DNA of 64,000 nt from Terana coerulea (taxonomy: Eukaryota; Basidiomycota; Agaricomycetes; Polyporales; Phanerochaetaceae): the NCBI GenBank assembly GCA_024811115.1, contig JAKOGH010001043.1:677319-741318 (forward strand), written 5' to 3'. Shown here piece by piece: positions 25,684-36,216 of the stretch (position 1 is the first letter of the stretch; every line of letters starts with the position of its first letter). The notes beneath the pieces are model-generated. The model ran no database searches. It was given only the letters and a program-made list of their open reading frames with translations, and was not told where the DNA came from. The translations under genes and the position numbers were made by a program.

Positions 25684-28600
25684 ATGGATTATTTCTCCAA
25701 ATTTTTGAGGTCTGGACCTCAGTCGTCTGCCAAGGTCGAAGTTAGTGAGCGACAGCGCCAGCGAAACCCAGCTCCTAGTCGAGCTAATACCAGTCTGACG
25801 GATAGATTGACCATGCTCAAGAATTCCACAAGTCATGGATGCTAGTCAAGGTTGGCATTTGAACTACACGTTGCTAAGATGTTACTCACGCGTATATGCC
25901 CCAGAACACGCTGCTGTATCCCGATGAACGTCAGCTTTCTCGAGGCATCAAGGCGACAGATGTCCCGGCGCACCTACAGTCTATGGTAGACTCACTTGTA
26001 TGGGAATCCGCGCGGACGGAAGAGGGGTAGGCTACTTCGTGGAAACCAGAGCAAGGCCTAAGGTTGACCATTGGTCGTTTCCAGGGGAACTGGAGCGTGC
26101 ATGGAATACCTCCTCAAGAACGGTGCGTCTCCTGCATGTGTCCCAGAACCGAGTGCTTATGGCATCACAGACATTCTAGGTATACTTGTGAAGCTCAGTG
26201 AGTCTGACAGACCTGTCGGCATACAAGCGGAAGTTCTACGTGCCGTCCAGAACATGGTAGTTCTCCTCGATGAACAGTTTCTCGTGCATTCCGCCGTCCA
26301 CAAGGCCGTACTCCGCCTGCTTCGTAATTGTGTCGGCGACGACATACAAGAACAACTAGACGGGCGGAACCGTGTTGTCGGTGCTGCGCAGACGTCAACG
26401 AGGAGCCGACCATCCGAATACGAAGAGGATCGTGAGTATACATCGATTTATGGCGCATATAGCGACTAACACGATTCAGTTGTCAACTTGCTGTGCATTC
26501 TATGTAGCAGAATCCGACATTACCGCGAACTTCTCATGATATTCTTTCATGACAAGCATTGGTATCGACCAGAGCCTCTCTTTTCCGTGGAAGAAGAGGA
26601 CGAGAATGAAGATGAAGATGAAGAGGACGAGAGCATTCCCGTATACGGTGGTGAGGAGCCGTTACTACCCGAGAATGGCACTGTTGCTTCCAGCGAACAT
26701 AGCGAAACTACGAGTGCGACTAAAGCGCCCTCGCAGGATACCGCCACGGAGTCCTCGGCAACCAGGAAACCTGAATACGAGTTCCTCCTATTCAATTACC
26801 TACTGCGCTTCGCCCATCGCGAGGGCCAAATCGGCGATTTTGCCCGCGCCGGCCTATTTTTCCTCATGGACGTCGCGATGTCACCTATCGAGCCGTCACA
26901 AAGCGCTTCTGCTGACAACCTCGCCTCGTCTACTTCCACGTTGGCCTCTATCTCGTCATCTACGGCCAGTGATCCGACCACCGACGCCGCACTTGCGCTT
27001 GCAGAATACATCCTAGATGGCGACTTCTCAGACGTGCTCGCTGCGGGCCTGGCCGCTGTATACTCTATCCTGCCCAGCAAGCTAGAGATTCGCCCGCCCG
27101 CACAGACGGAGCAGGCGCCATCCTCCGGCATGATCCTCGGCAACTCTGCAGTTGAGCTGTCAGAAGACCAGCGGGAGAAGGAGGAGATCGAGTGGGACAC
27201 GAGACGCGCCATGGGCATGGAGGAGTCCAGCTCTGCGGACTTCAAGTCTCGTCTTGACCACTTCCTGAAACTCTTGGAGTTCCTGCAGGACGTCCTCAGG
27301 AGAAATATATTGACGGAGAACCCAGATGGAAGCCTAGACCCATCGTCGCTGCTCGGTTCGGCCATTGCACAGAGCATCTTGGACGCTGTGCGCAGCGTGT
27401 TCCTCGAGAACGTTTTATATCCATCTATCCTTGAATGTTCCGACGCAGACGGGAGCGCGGTTGCGGTGATGTCATACGTCGACATCATGATCCGCACGCT
27501 CGAGAACGGACAGCTCAGCGACCTGCTTGTGGACTTCCTAACAAGCGAGGATAATGCAGAGTCATCGGACTTCACGCGATCTCGCATGCGCCCGACGCAT
27601 TCCACGATGGACCTTTCAGGCAGCAGCGCCCCGCCAACATCAGCCTCAACACGAGCGAGCAAGATACGCAGGCGGAAGAGCACGGCGATGCAGCTGCTGG
27701 AGATGGAAGTTCCAAAGACAGGACAGCCAAGCGGATACTTTACGTCCGTCGGGCGGTTCACCCTGAAGGACCTCATTCTCAGCTCGCTGAGGTCTAAATC
27801 CCATCGCACCGTCACCACCGCTCTGCAGCTGACGCAGACCATGCTCCAGCAGTACTGCAGAGTGAGCGTGGAGACACTATTGGTGGTGATACACGACCCG
27901 TACGCAACAAGTTTCCCCAAACCTGCAGCGCTCCTTCCACCCGCGCCGGAGAAAACAGTAGATGAGGATGAGGAGGCTTTCGTGTACCCTGGCTCGCAGG
28001 ATGCAATGACGCTCGACGAACTTACAACTTCCAACGCGGCCAACCCACCCGCAAGCGCGTTGTTCGTGCAGCCCGACACAAGTTTCTTCACCCACGAACG
28101 TGAGATGGGCATGTATCTCGCGCTGGTATCGCGCGTGAACCCGAAACACGACGAAGACGCGTTCAGCACGGGATACGAACATTACCTTCGGGATGCCCTC
28201 CTCACTATTGGGGGCCAACCATGCATGCAAACCCCTCTGACCGAGGAGGAACATGAGAAGCTCAAGCACCGACTCAACCCCTCGGACCCGATGCTGAGTT
28301 CGCTGCTGGAGAGCCTGCGACGGTTCTTCGGGAATACGCCAGAGTTGAACATGGCTTTGACCGGCGTTTTGGCCAGCCTGGCGATCTGTCCCGACAGAGC
28401 CCTCGCTGGATGGTTGACCTTCACTTCTACAGAAGACACGGCCACCAAAGACCCATTCGCAGAGCTGTACGACACTCTCATCGGACGGAAAGACGACGGC
28501 GACGACCGCTCCGTCGACTGGCGCATCGACGACGCCCTCGTACACTCCGCCCACGGCCAATCGCTTCCGACGGCGCTCAGCGACCGCGCGCGCTGGCCGG

Positions 28601-29292
28601 TCGTGTACACCATCTTCCACGGACTCGTCGCGCAACTCGAACGGTACCGCCAGCTCGTCGAGCACTTCGACGCCTACCTCCTCGAGCGCCGGCAGGGCCT
28701 GCTCTTCTCCGAGAACCTCACCGACGCGCTCACGCTCGCCCTCGACTTCGAAGGCAGCGCGTTCGGCCAGGTCGTGTCGCCCGTGCAGGGCCGGCCCACG
28801 ACGCCGCCACGGCCGAAGCCCAAGTCGAAGAACAGCCTCGTCGCGTTCCTCACGCCGAAGAAGAACCGCCGCGCGCAGTCGTCTGGCGACGTGACCGCGG
28901 CAGGGCGCGGTGGGCACACAGGCCGGCGGGGCATGGAGCACGCGAGCCCGTTCGCGCCGCACTACCAGAGGACGGCGTCGATCGTGCTCGAGCCGTACCT
29001 TGCGCCCGCGCCCGAGGACGGGCCCTGGACGCCTGCGAAGGCGACGCGGAGAACGTGGAACGCGGACGAGGCGGACGTGCTCGGCGCGTCGGGCTGGAGC
29101 GAGAGCGGCACAGGCTTCGTTGAGCAGATGGAAGAATTCAACGAGGCGGAGGCGGAGCAGGCGAAGACGACGAGCGTCACGCTGAGCCAGCTGTTGGACA
29201 ACGTGGTGATATTGGAGGAGTGCATGAAGGAGTTGGTTGCGATTGTGCATGCAAGGAGGAGTCTGGGAGTCGACTCGATAAAATATATGTGA
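25684..29292 (+). CDS. FHIP/RAI16-like protein (FTS-Hook-FHIP complex, FhipA homologue)
   Basis: This is the fungal homologue of FHIP/FAM160/RAI16, which with FTS and Hook links early endosomes to dynein. Start MDYFSKFLRSG at 25684 is typical. Introns fall in 25.83-26.48 kb, then one long exon (26488-29292). Diagnostic segments are HLQSMVDSLVWESARTEEG, GACMEYLLKNG, FHDKHWYRPEP and the hallmark LRFAHREGQIGDFARAGLFFLMDVAMS. The first splice near 25836-25895 is uncertain. A polyacidic run (EDENEDEDEEDE) lies at the exon 3 start. The C-terminal third is disordered and its DNA (28.4-29.2 kb) is far more GC-rich at third positions than the rest. Length about 1,150 residues, normal for fungi. Confidence 0.88.
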
Positions 29293-29846
29293 TTTATGTA
29301 AGTTCCCACAAGTGGCGTTAACCACTGGCAATCCCTTACCTTCATCTCCGAGTCCCTTCTCCATTAGCTGAGATCTATGGACCCTAAAGTACGCTCGTAA
29401 AGATGCAACACTGACTACCCCGCCTTACTTACCGTGAGAGTGTTGCGCGCTGATCCGCCGTCGGGGCTCACGATCGCATACAGACGGCGCTTATGTAGCC
29501 TGCGCTGGTGGCACAACCCTTCTCTTGATCTGAGTCGGACTCCCAGCTCGAGCTTCGCAGCTCAGCAAGCACGTAGGCATTTGCTGAGGCTTTCGCGCTA
29601 CGAAGTTTATTCATGCTCAAGAACGCGGGTTCGTGCTTTGGGTATGTCAAATACGAACACCTCATTCAGCATCGAGGCCGCATTTGGACGATGTTCCACA
29701 TTCGGCGTCGATGCTGAGCCTGGCAGCAAAGGAAGACTGCGATCGAGGGCTGACACGGGCGAAAGCGGCGGGCGTGCCCGCTCAACTGTACAAAAGGTGG
29801 GCTGCTCCCCCTTCCCTCTTCTTCACCTACCACCACTTTGCCCGCC
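29293..29846. other. Intergenic, 3' flank of FHIP and promoter of the repeated gene
   Basis: The open frame that runs through this segment in frame with the following gene has no coding character and no ATG in good context. The start at 29847 (CCCGCCATGG) is preferred. No other feature was seen. Confidence 0.4.
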
Positions 29847-31479
29847 ATGGTCCCGACCTTCGAGCGTGTCTGGATCCCTACTCTTGACGCTACTCCGGTT
29901 CTTCAAGGCTTTGATATCATGGGGGCTCTTTTCAACTATGTTCTCTTCTTCTTCTGTGTGGTTGTTCCTCTCGTCCTCGACTCTGTCGTCTCCGACCTTG
30001 TCGCTGACTACTTCGCTCTTGGTGGACATCGTCGCGGTTATCGTCGAGGCTCTGGTGGCGGCTGGTCGTGTTCTTGTCGGCCCTTGGCTTCCTCACTTTG
30101 GTCATCGTTGTCTGGCCTACGACCCTACTCGCGCGGCCAACTTCTGCATCGCGACCTCAACTTACGACGGGCTCGCTTCGTTCATCCCTGCCTTCTTGGG
30201 CCCGCCGTCTGCTCTCTCGATGCTCGGGCTGTTGGGTGTAGGGTTAGCTGTGGGGTACATTACGGTGCGTCGTTCTCTCAACCTATTGCCAACCGCGGCT
30301 GACGTGTGTCGAACCCAGCTTCTGTTCTTGGAAGCAGCTGTCGTCTACTTCTTCAAGACTCTGCTTAGGATCAGCGCCTCGGTCGCCAACATCGTCACGC
30401 GTTACGCACGGGGCACTGTTCGCGCCTTCTCCAATCTCGCGGGTCACTCAGTCTCTCAGCTGAAGAAGCTCATCACCAACGTTCTCGAGCCAACGGACAC
30501 ACTCTCGAAGCGGTTGGCCCCCAAGGAGTACTATGAACACATACTTGCACTTGCCCAGGCCAGCCTCGCGTCTGCTCAGGCCAACCGCGAATTGTGTCGC
30601 GTACAGTACTACGACGTGACCGCAGAAGAGTGGATGACCTTGGAGAAAGACATCGCCAAGCTGACGGCCTTGAAGGACAACGGGGAGGCTTACGACTCTC
30701 ATTACCTTGCGTGGCTCGAGGACCGCTTCGCCGACATCAAGGACCAATCATACGAGCAGTACACGGAGCTGAGCAACGCCCAGGAAGAGGTGGAACACGC
30801 CGAGTTCGACATCCGCAGGGCCCAGGCGAAGTTGGCTGAGCTTCACGATGCGGCGGTCACTCAAGACAAGGCTCTACGGGCGACACTTGCCGACGCCGAC
30901 GATGAGGTTGATGGGCACCGTGCAGCGTTGACTTGCACCGTCCCCGAACCTCGCCGCGTTTTGGCCAAGGCTATCGCAGATCTGGGTGCCGTCCAACAGC
31001 CCTCTCCTGAACCCGACATGCGCCCACTCGTCGCGGACACGGCCTCGGAACGGTTGGCACTCAAGTCACGCTATGAGCGCATGCTCGCGCATGGCCAGGC
31101 CGACCTGAAGACTGCTCAAGCCAAGCTGGACTCGTGTCTAAAGAAGTACTACAACGTGACCGCCGAGGAGTGGATTGCGTTGGAGAAGGACGTCGCCTGG
31201 CGGAAGGCGCTGATGGCCGACGACGAGCACAACGACTTCAACACTCTCTTCCTCGACGCGCTTGAACGGCGGCTGCTCGGCGTCCAGGCGCGGTCATACT
31301 CCGACTACCGACGTCTGGACGCCGCCCAGGGCGATGTGGAATGCGCCGAGATCAACATTCGCAAGGCTCAGAACAAGTTGGCCGAGATTGGCGAGACGGC
31401 CGTCGTTCAGGAGAAGGTTCGCCCGCGACGGGCTCGCCGCTGTCAACGCCGTGCACGCCGCTCGTCGCGTCGAGCATAG
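29847..31479 (+). CDS. Repeated-gene copy 1: membrane plus coiled-coil protein with two internal repeats
   Basis: No known family is recognised. ATG 29847 sits in a strong context and is followed by hydrophobic helices (LFNYVLFFFCVVVPLVL, near 29930-29985; MLGLLGVGLAVGYITV, near 30220-30265; LLFLEAAVVYFF). A charged helical region with two tandem units of about 105-110 residues starts near 30550 and 31090. Each unit has YY(D/N)VTAEEW, LEKD(I/V)A, SY..Y..L..AQ..VE.AE..IR.AQ.KLAE. The frame changes once near 30018-30024 (one extra base would explain it). A second, inverted copy lies at 62642-64000 with only modest differences. The 3' end is uncertain because a different frame continues to look conserved downstream of the stop. 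It lies inside the long inverted repeat. Confidence 0.6.
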
Positions 31480-32158
31480 AGCACTCCGAAGATCACAAGC
31501 GAGCTCTTCAAGACGTCTCTCAACTTGTGTCGACCGAAGGTCGTCCCAATCGTACTCGGACGCAGATGGACTTGGGTATGGCGGAGGGAGAGGCGCATGG
31601 GTGTAGGACTGTGAGGGCTGTGAGGACTCAGACCGTTTTTCCTTTTCTCGCGTGTGACTGTTTCAGGCTTCCTCACGGTCGTAGTCGAAGGATCCTCGAC
31701 TCCGTCGCCGCTGCGGTATTCTGGTCCTTCTTCGGTCTACTGGTGCACTGTGCCTCTAGCCAGCGCACGACACACACCAGTACCGATGAAGGCTCAGGAC
31801 GTCGTCGTGGATGGCGGGGGCCGATGGATGAAGACTGCGGCTGGATACAACACTTGGTACCCTGTAGTGTTGTACGCCGAGTGAGCTTGAACGGAAAGCA
31901 CTTTTATTTATTTACCTAAAGTAATTTAGTCCGGACGGCTTCGTCCGCAATAATGTGGAAGTTAAACAGTTTTGGAGAACATCTTCTTCTATTTATTTAA
32001 TGTGGCATGAACGGTGTCGGACATCCAGCACTTTCATTTATATATTTCCCAATAATGTCTCGTAATTGTCAAACGCGTGCCTTGAATGTTGCGGTCGTAA
32101 GGACTCCGCCAGTTGTCGATGCATCCGTCAAAGGTTGCATGCACAGTTAGTGATGGCC
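30111..32158 (+). repeat. Long inverted repeat, left copy
   Basis: This segment is highly similar to the reverse complement of 61939-64000. The right copy is cut by the window edge, so the true 5' end of the repeat is unknown. The inner end is sharp: both copies read ...CACAGTTAGTGATGGCC and then diverge. The match includes the coding part of the repeated gene and about 680 bp of 3' sequence. Copies are about 30 kb apart and in opposite orientation. Compared with the right copy, the left copy lacks part of an AT-rich tandem unit near 31940. Confidence 0.9.
31895..32075 (+). repeat. Degenerate AT-rich tandem units in the repeat 3' flank (left copy)
   Basis: Three to four diverged units of about 50 bp follow one another. 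Each contains a TTTATTTA-like core, then TAATGTGG/TAATGTAG, then (G/T)AACAGT-T-GGAGA. They lie downstream of the stop codon and may form the 3' untranslated region. Confidence 0.55.
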
Positions 32159-32280
32159 AATCAGAGTCATTGAAATTGCCTGTGACGAAGGTAAGTTACG
32201 CTGAGTCGTGTAGGGTTCGACTCCTTAGTAATATACTCAATAAAATACGGCAAGGTTCAAACGAAGCTACTAAGAAGCTA

Positions 32281-33539
32281 CTACACTCCCAAAGTCTGTT
32301 TAATCCAGGGCTCAAGAACCTGCTCGGCAATCTGAATGTTGTTCAGCTCCATCATCATTACATGCCCGTTGCCAAAAATCCCAGCGTTCTCCAGGGGCAC
32401 GTGCGTCACCGGGACACCCGCCTGCACCAGATATTGCGCCGTGCAATTATCGAAGATCGCATGTTGACCCGACTGCGAGGTGACGATGAGGGTCGGGATA
32501 TGCGCGAGGTTCACCAGCTGATGAGGCGGGTTCGCGCCCTGCTGGAAGCACGTGAAGTTCAGGGTGCTGTTCTGGCTGACGATGACAGGCTGTAGGTCCG
32601 CTTTGGGATTGGAGGTGTTGACCGGAGGCGAGTAGTTGAGGGGGAGGTCCGTGAGACCAAACGGGAAGTCGGGAGTGGTTGTGGTGACGGCCTGGGTGAA
32701 TGGCGGCCCCACTGGTTCGATGGCAATTATGCCCTTCACTTGAGAGGGTCTTGCATCACCCAAGATCCAGCCGAACGAGCCGGCTTCTGAGTGCGTGACG
32801 AGGATAACAGGCTACACAGAAAGGAACGCGACGGGTCATCAAGTAATATCGCGGCTGATTAACGATGAAACTTACGCCGATAGTATCGAGTAGTGCAGTC
32901 CCGGCCGCTTTGACCAGAGTCTCTGTTTCAGGCCGGGAGGCGAGCGATAGAACCGAGGATAGATAGAATTGATTGAATATAGGGTCTCCAAAGCTTCCGT
33001 TCCCAGGCCATTGTGTGTGTAGTGCGGCTTGCGGCCAAAGATCAAAGTTCTGCGTTGCAGTGGCACCCGCCTCGATGCTCAGCACGTCTTGGTTGTGGAT
33101 CGTAATATTGCCGTCCACCCCTTGTTGCCAAGCAGAGCGACCACGAGCCGGCTGGTCAGTCAGATAAACCTATGCACCGAGCACCTTAGTAAAAAGTGTT
33201 GTGATAAATACCCGGCACTGACCTCGTAGCCTTTGCTCATGAAGTAGTCAGCCCAACCGATGCGACCATCCGGCGTGTTCAGCCAGTTGGTACCGGTCAG
33301 AGCTACACCATGAAAGAAGAGCAGGGGAAGGGCCGGGTCACGTTCTCCGGGACAAGGTGCTCAACATACATCTGCCCGTGCACGATCGCGCTCGGCTCGC
33401 CATCGGTGGTGGTAGGGATATAGTCACCACCGGCGTAGAAGAAGGAGCGGCGGTGCAGCACCCCTGGTGGGACGGACTGCTGAGCTGTGCTGAGAATCGG
33501 TTTGAGCAGCAAAGCACAGAGGGTAAAGAGAGCCTTCAT
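32281..33539 (-). CDS. Secreted alpha/beta hydrolase, upstream paralogue copy with an apparent missing base
   Basis: [21 protein letters not shown] at 33539 is a clear signal peptide. The body carries alpha/beta hydrolase features: HG oxyanion strand ([12 protein letters not shown]), nucleophile elbow VTHSEAGS near 32790, and a late NGH ([11 protein letters not shown]) near 32370 as the likely catalytic histidine. Two introns lie near 33222-33169 and 32873-32816. One missing base in the G4 run at 33324-33327 breaks the frame just before FFHG. It is a tandem paralogue of 34953-36216. The elbow has Ala where the family usually has Gly after S-x, whereas the neighbour keeps HSQGG. Substrate unknown; possibly an extracellular esterase. 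It begins 123 bp beyond the inverted repeat border. Confidence 0.75.
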
Positions 33540-34952
33540 CGTGATTAACGAGATGGCTTGTAAAGGGGGCAAAAGAGGGAATATATTTATATAAGGCGTA
33601 ACATTGCGGCGGCTGCGATTTGGCAACAAACCGCTTCGTCGACACCAGGTAGTCCAGCCAAGTGTGATGCGCATGTGTGCTGAAACATCAGGGATGTCGG
33701 AGAGTGTTGCGGGCAAGGTCCATGACACGGAACAGTACCCTCGACATGCCTGTGCTCCGAGGACTGGGTGCCTGAGATCGCGCAGCTTTGATGCGGAAGG
33801 GAGCATTGAATCTTAACTACTATAGATCCACTCAGCACGCCGCATATCTTCCTGCGTAACTTCAGCGGTCAGTTATTACACACCGTTTGCCGACAAATAC
33901 CTTGCAGGCGACTGGAGTTATGAGAGCATAATGGCCGATTCTCTGGGACGACATACAGGGATGACGCAACAAATGGGACCGCGATGAGTTGCCTCGTTGT
34001 CGGGCTGTAGTGCGGAACTAGCAGGGGCGCTGCATACTAGAAGAGTTGTTCAGGACTCTGAATAGCACGGAAATTAGCTCACACCTACGTCACTCCTTTG
34101 TTCGCAGTCCTTGTTCAAACCAAAAATATCCAACTTGAACAACACAGCGTGTCAAATCTTGACCGATTGGCAGTGAAAAGGCGGCGAACAGCTGCATCTC
34201 CTATGACAATGCCGGCAGTGCTCCTCACGAAGGTTGTGGGCGCATCATGCAGCGTACGCGACCAAATGCTGCGATCAGGAAAGAGTGCGCTGAAGGCGGT
34301 GTGATTCCGTGTGAAGTATTGCGCGAGCAGACTCCGCCCTTGCCAATATGCTGAAGTGAGCACGGACCGCTGTCTTGTATCGAAAGTGCATGTGTTGAAT
34401 TCACCTGGATATCATGGCAAAGAAAATGTACGGCTGAGTGTGGAGTCCTGCAGTGACTCCTGTCGGCGGTGCTCGCCACAAAGCTGCAACCAGTGCAGAT
34501 TCCAGGGCTCCGAACAGCGGCAGGAACTTGGGCCTGAGCTGGCAGTGCCGCAGACCTTCAACGTCAACGTCCAGATGTCACCTTAAAGGCTCGGACAGCC
34601 TCCGGGGTGCATAGTCTAGCGCTATGGTAGGCAACACAAGCAAAAGCTGTAATTTGTAGGATATCCATGTTACGTTTGTGGTGGTCAACAGCAAGGCGGC
34701 GGAATTGCCTGATTCAGTTCCGCCTGGACGTTTCAAAGTTCCCACGGGGAGCGCCAGCCAATCACGTCGAGTTTTCACCCTAGGCTATGCTCGTTCATTT
34801 CGAACGAAACCAGTACTATTAAAGGCAAGATGACGTTCAGAGATAGAGATTACACCGTAGTCGAATAAAAATTGAAACAATTGTCTGCAAGAAGGCTACG
34901 CTAGGAGGGTCCTACTCAGTCCTGGAGTGATTACTACCAGTCCTCATTGGAG
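33540..34952. other. Intergenic region between the two hydrolases
   Basis: The part next to the first hydrolase (about 33600-34235) is similar in blocks to the region upstream of the second hydrolase (about 36280-36895), so the duplication included the promoter. The remainder, 34235-34952, is unmatched and I see no gene in it. Confidence 0.55.
33585..33596 (-). promoter_or_regulatory. TATA box of the first hydrolase gene
   Basis: CCTTATATAAAT on the minus strand, 46-57 bp upstream of the start codon, is a good TATA element, suggesting regulated rather than housekeeping expression. Confidence 0.55.
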
Positions 34953-36216
34953 CTAATGTACCGTCTTGTTGATCCAAGGCTCAAGGACTTGCTCTGCAAT
35001 CTCAATGTTGTTCCTCTCCATCATCATCAGATGCCCGTTGCCGAAAATGCCAACGTCCGCCAACTGCACGGACGTCACTGGTACACCCGCCTGCGCCAAG
35101 AACTGCGCGGTGCAGTTGTCGTAAACCGCATGGAAGCCGGACTGCGAGGTGACGAGCAAGGTGGGGATCTGCGCGAGGTTCGTCAACTTGTGCGGCGGGT
35201 TCGCGCCCTGCTGGAAGCAGGTGAAGTTGAGCGTCGAGTTCTGGCTGATGACGACGGGCTGCAGGTCCGCGGCGGGGTTCGAGGCGTTGACCGGGGGAGA
35301 GAAGTTGAGTGGTAGATTGGTGAGGCCAAACGGACGGTTCGGAGTTTCTGTGAAGACAGCGTCGATGAAAGGCGGTCCATTAGGCTCAAGGGCGATGATG
35401 CCCTTGACATGGGAGGGTAGTGCGTCAGCCAAGATCCAGCCGTACCGGCCACCTTGTGAGTGCGTCACCAAAATGGCGGGCTGTCGAGAGAAGAAAAGCA
35501 AAAGGTTGTTAGCACGAGCATCAATCGGCCTATGGTAAGACTCACGCCAGTGGTATTCAGCAATGCAGTCCCAGCCGCTTTCATCAGCGTCTCGGATTCG
35601 GTAGCGGAAGCGAGACTTGGAACCGTGGAGAGGTAGAATTGATTGAATACGGGGTCACCAAATGACCCGTTTCCGGGCCACTGGGTATGGAGCTGAGCTT
35701 GCGGCCAGAGGGCGAAGTCTGGTTCCTGTGTCGCGGTAATGCTTGCCTCTATAGTCAAAACGTCTTGACCATCGATCGTGATGTTGCCGTCCACGCCTTG
35801 CTGCCAGATTGAACGACCACGGGCAGGCTGGTCGATAAGATAAACCTATATATTACGTACATGAGCAAAGATTCTCCGGGGAAGGACGAAGCACTCACTT
35901 CGTAGCCTTTGCTCATGAAGTGGTCGGCCCAGCCCATACGGCCATCTGGCGTATTCAGCCAGTTGGTACCGGTCAGAGCCGTTCCGTGGATGAAGACCAG
36001 AGGGAAAGGCTGGGTGACATTCTGGGGGACAAGGTGTTCGACGTATATCTGACCATGCGCGATCGCGCTCGGTTCACCTTCGGTGGTGGTTGGGACATAG
36101 TCTCCACCAGCGTAGAAGAATGAGCGACGATGTAGAACTCCTGGAGGGGTGCCTCTTTGAGCAGAGGTCGAAGATAATCCAAGGACCAGAGTGCAAAGGA
36201 AGTGGAGGAGCTTCAT
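34953..36216 (-). CDS. Secreted alpha/beta hydrolase, intact paralogue
   Basis: Start MKLLHFLCTLVLGLSSTSAQ at 36216 is a signal peptide. The mature protein has FIHGTALTGTNW (oxyanion strand), [11 protein letters not shown], nucleophile elbow LVTHSQGGRYG near 35465, and GIFGNGHLMMME near 35020 with the probable catalytic histidine. There are several N-x-S/T sites (NVTQ, NSTLN, NCTAQ). Two introns of about 60 bp split it near 35900-35850 and 35547-35482. About 380 residues with no frame break. It is a close tandem paralogue of 32281-33539, with conserved intron positions. The active-site elbow here is canonical H-S-Q-G-G. I assign only the fold and secretion, not the substrate. Confidence 0.85.

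Noticed and set aside
26796..29364. Long antisense open frames (457 and 495 codons) opposite the FHIP gene
   Set aside because: They mirror the GC-rich codon pattern of the sense gene, have no domain, and cross a confidently identified coding exon.
30111..32158. Long repeat as a classical transposon
   Set aside because: No transposase, reverse transcriptase, integrase, terminal inverted repeats or target-site duplication seen, although one end lies outside the window.
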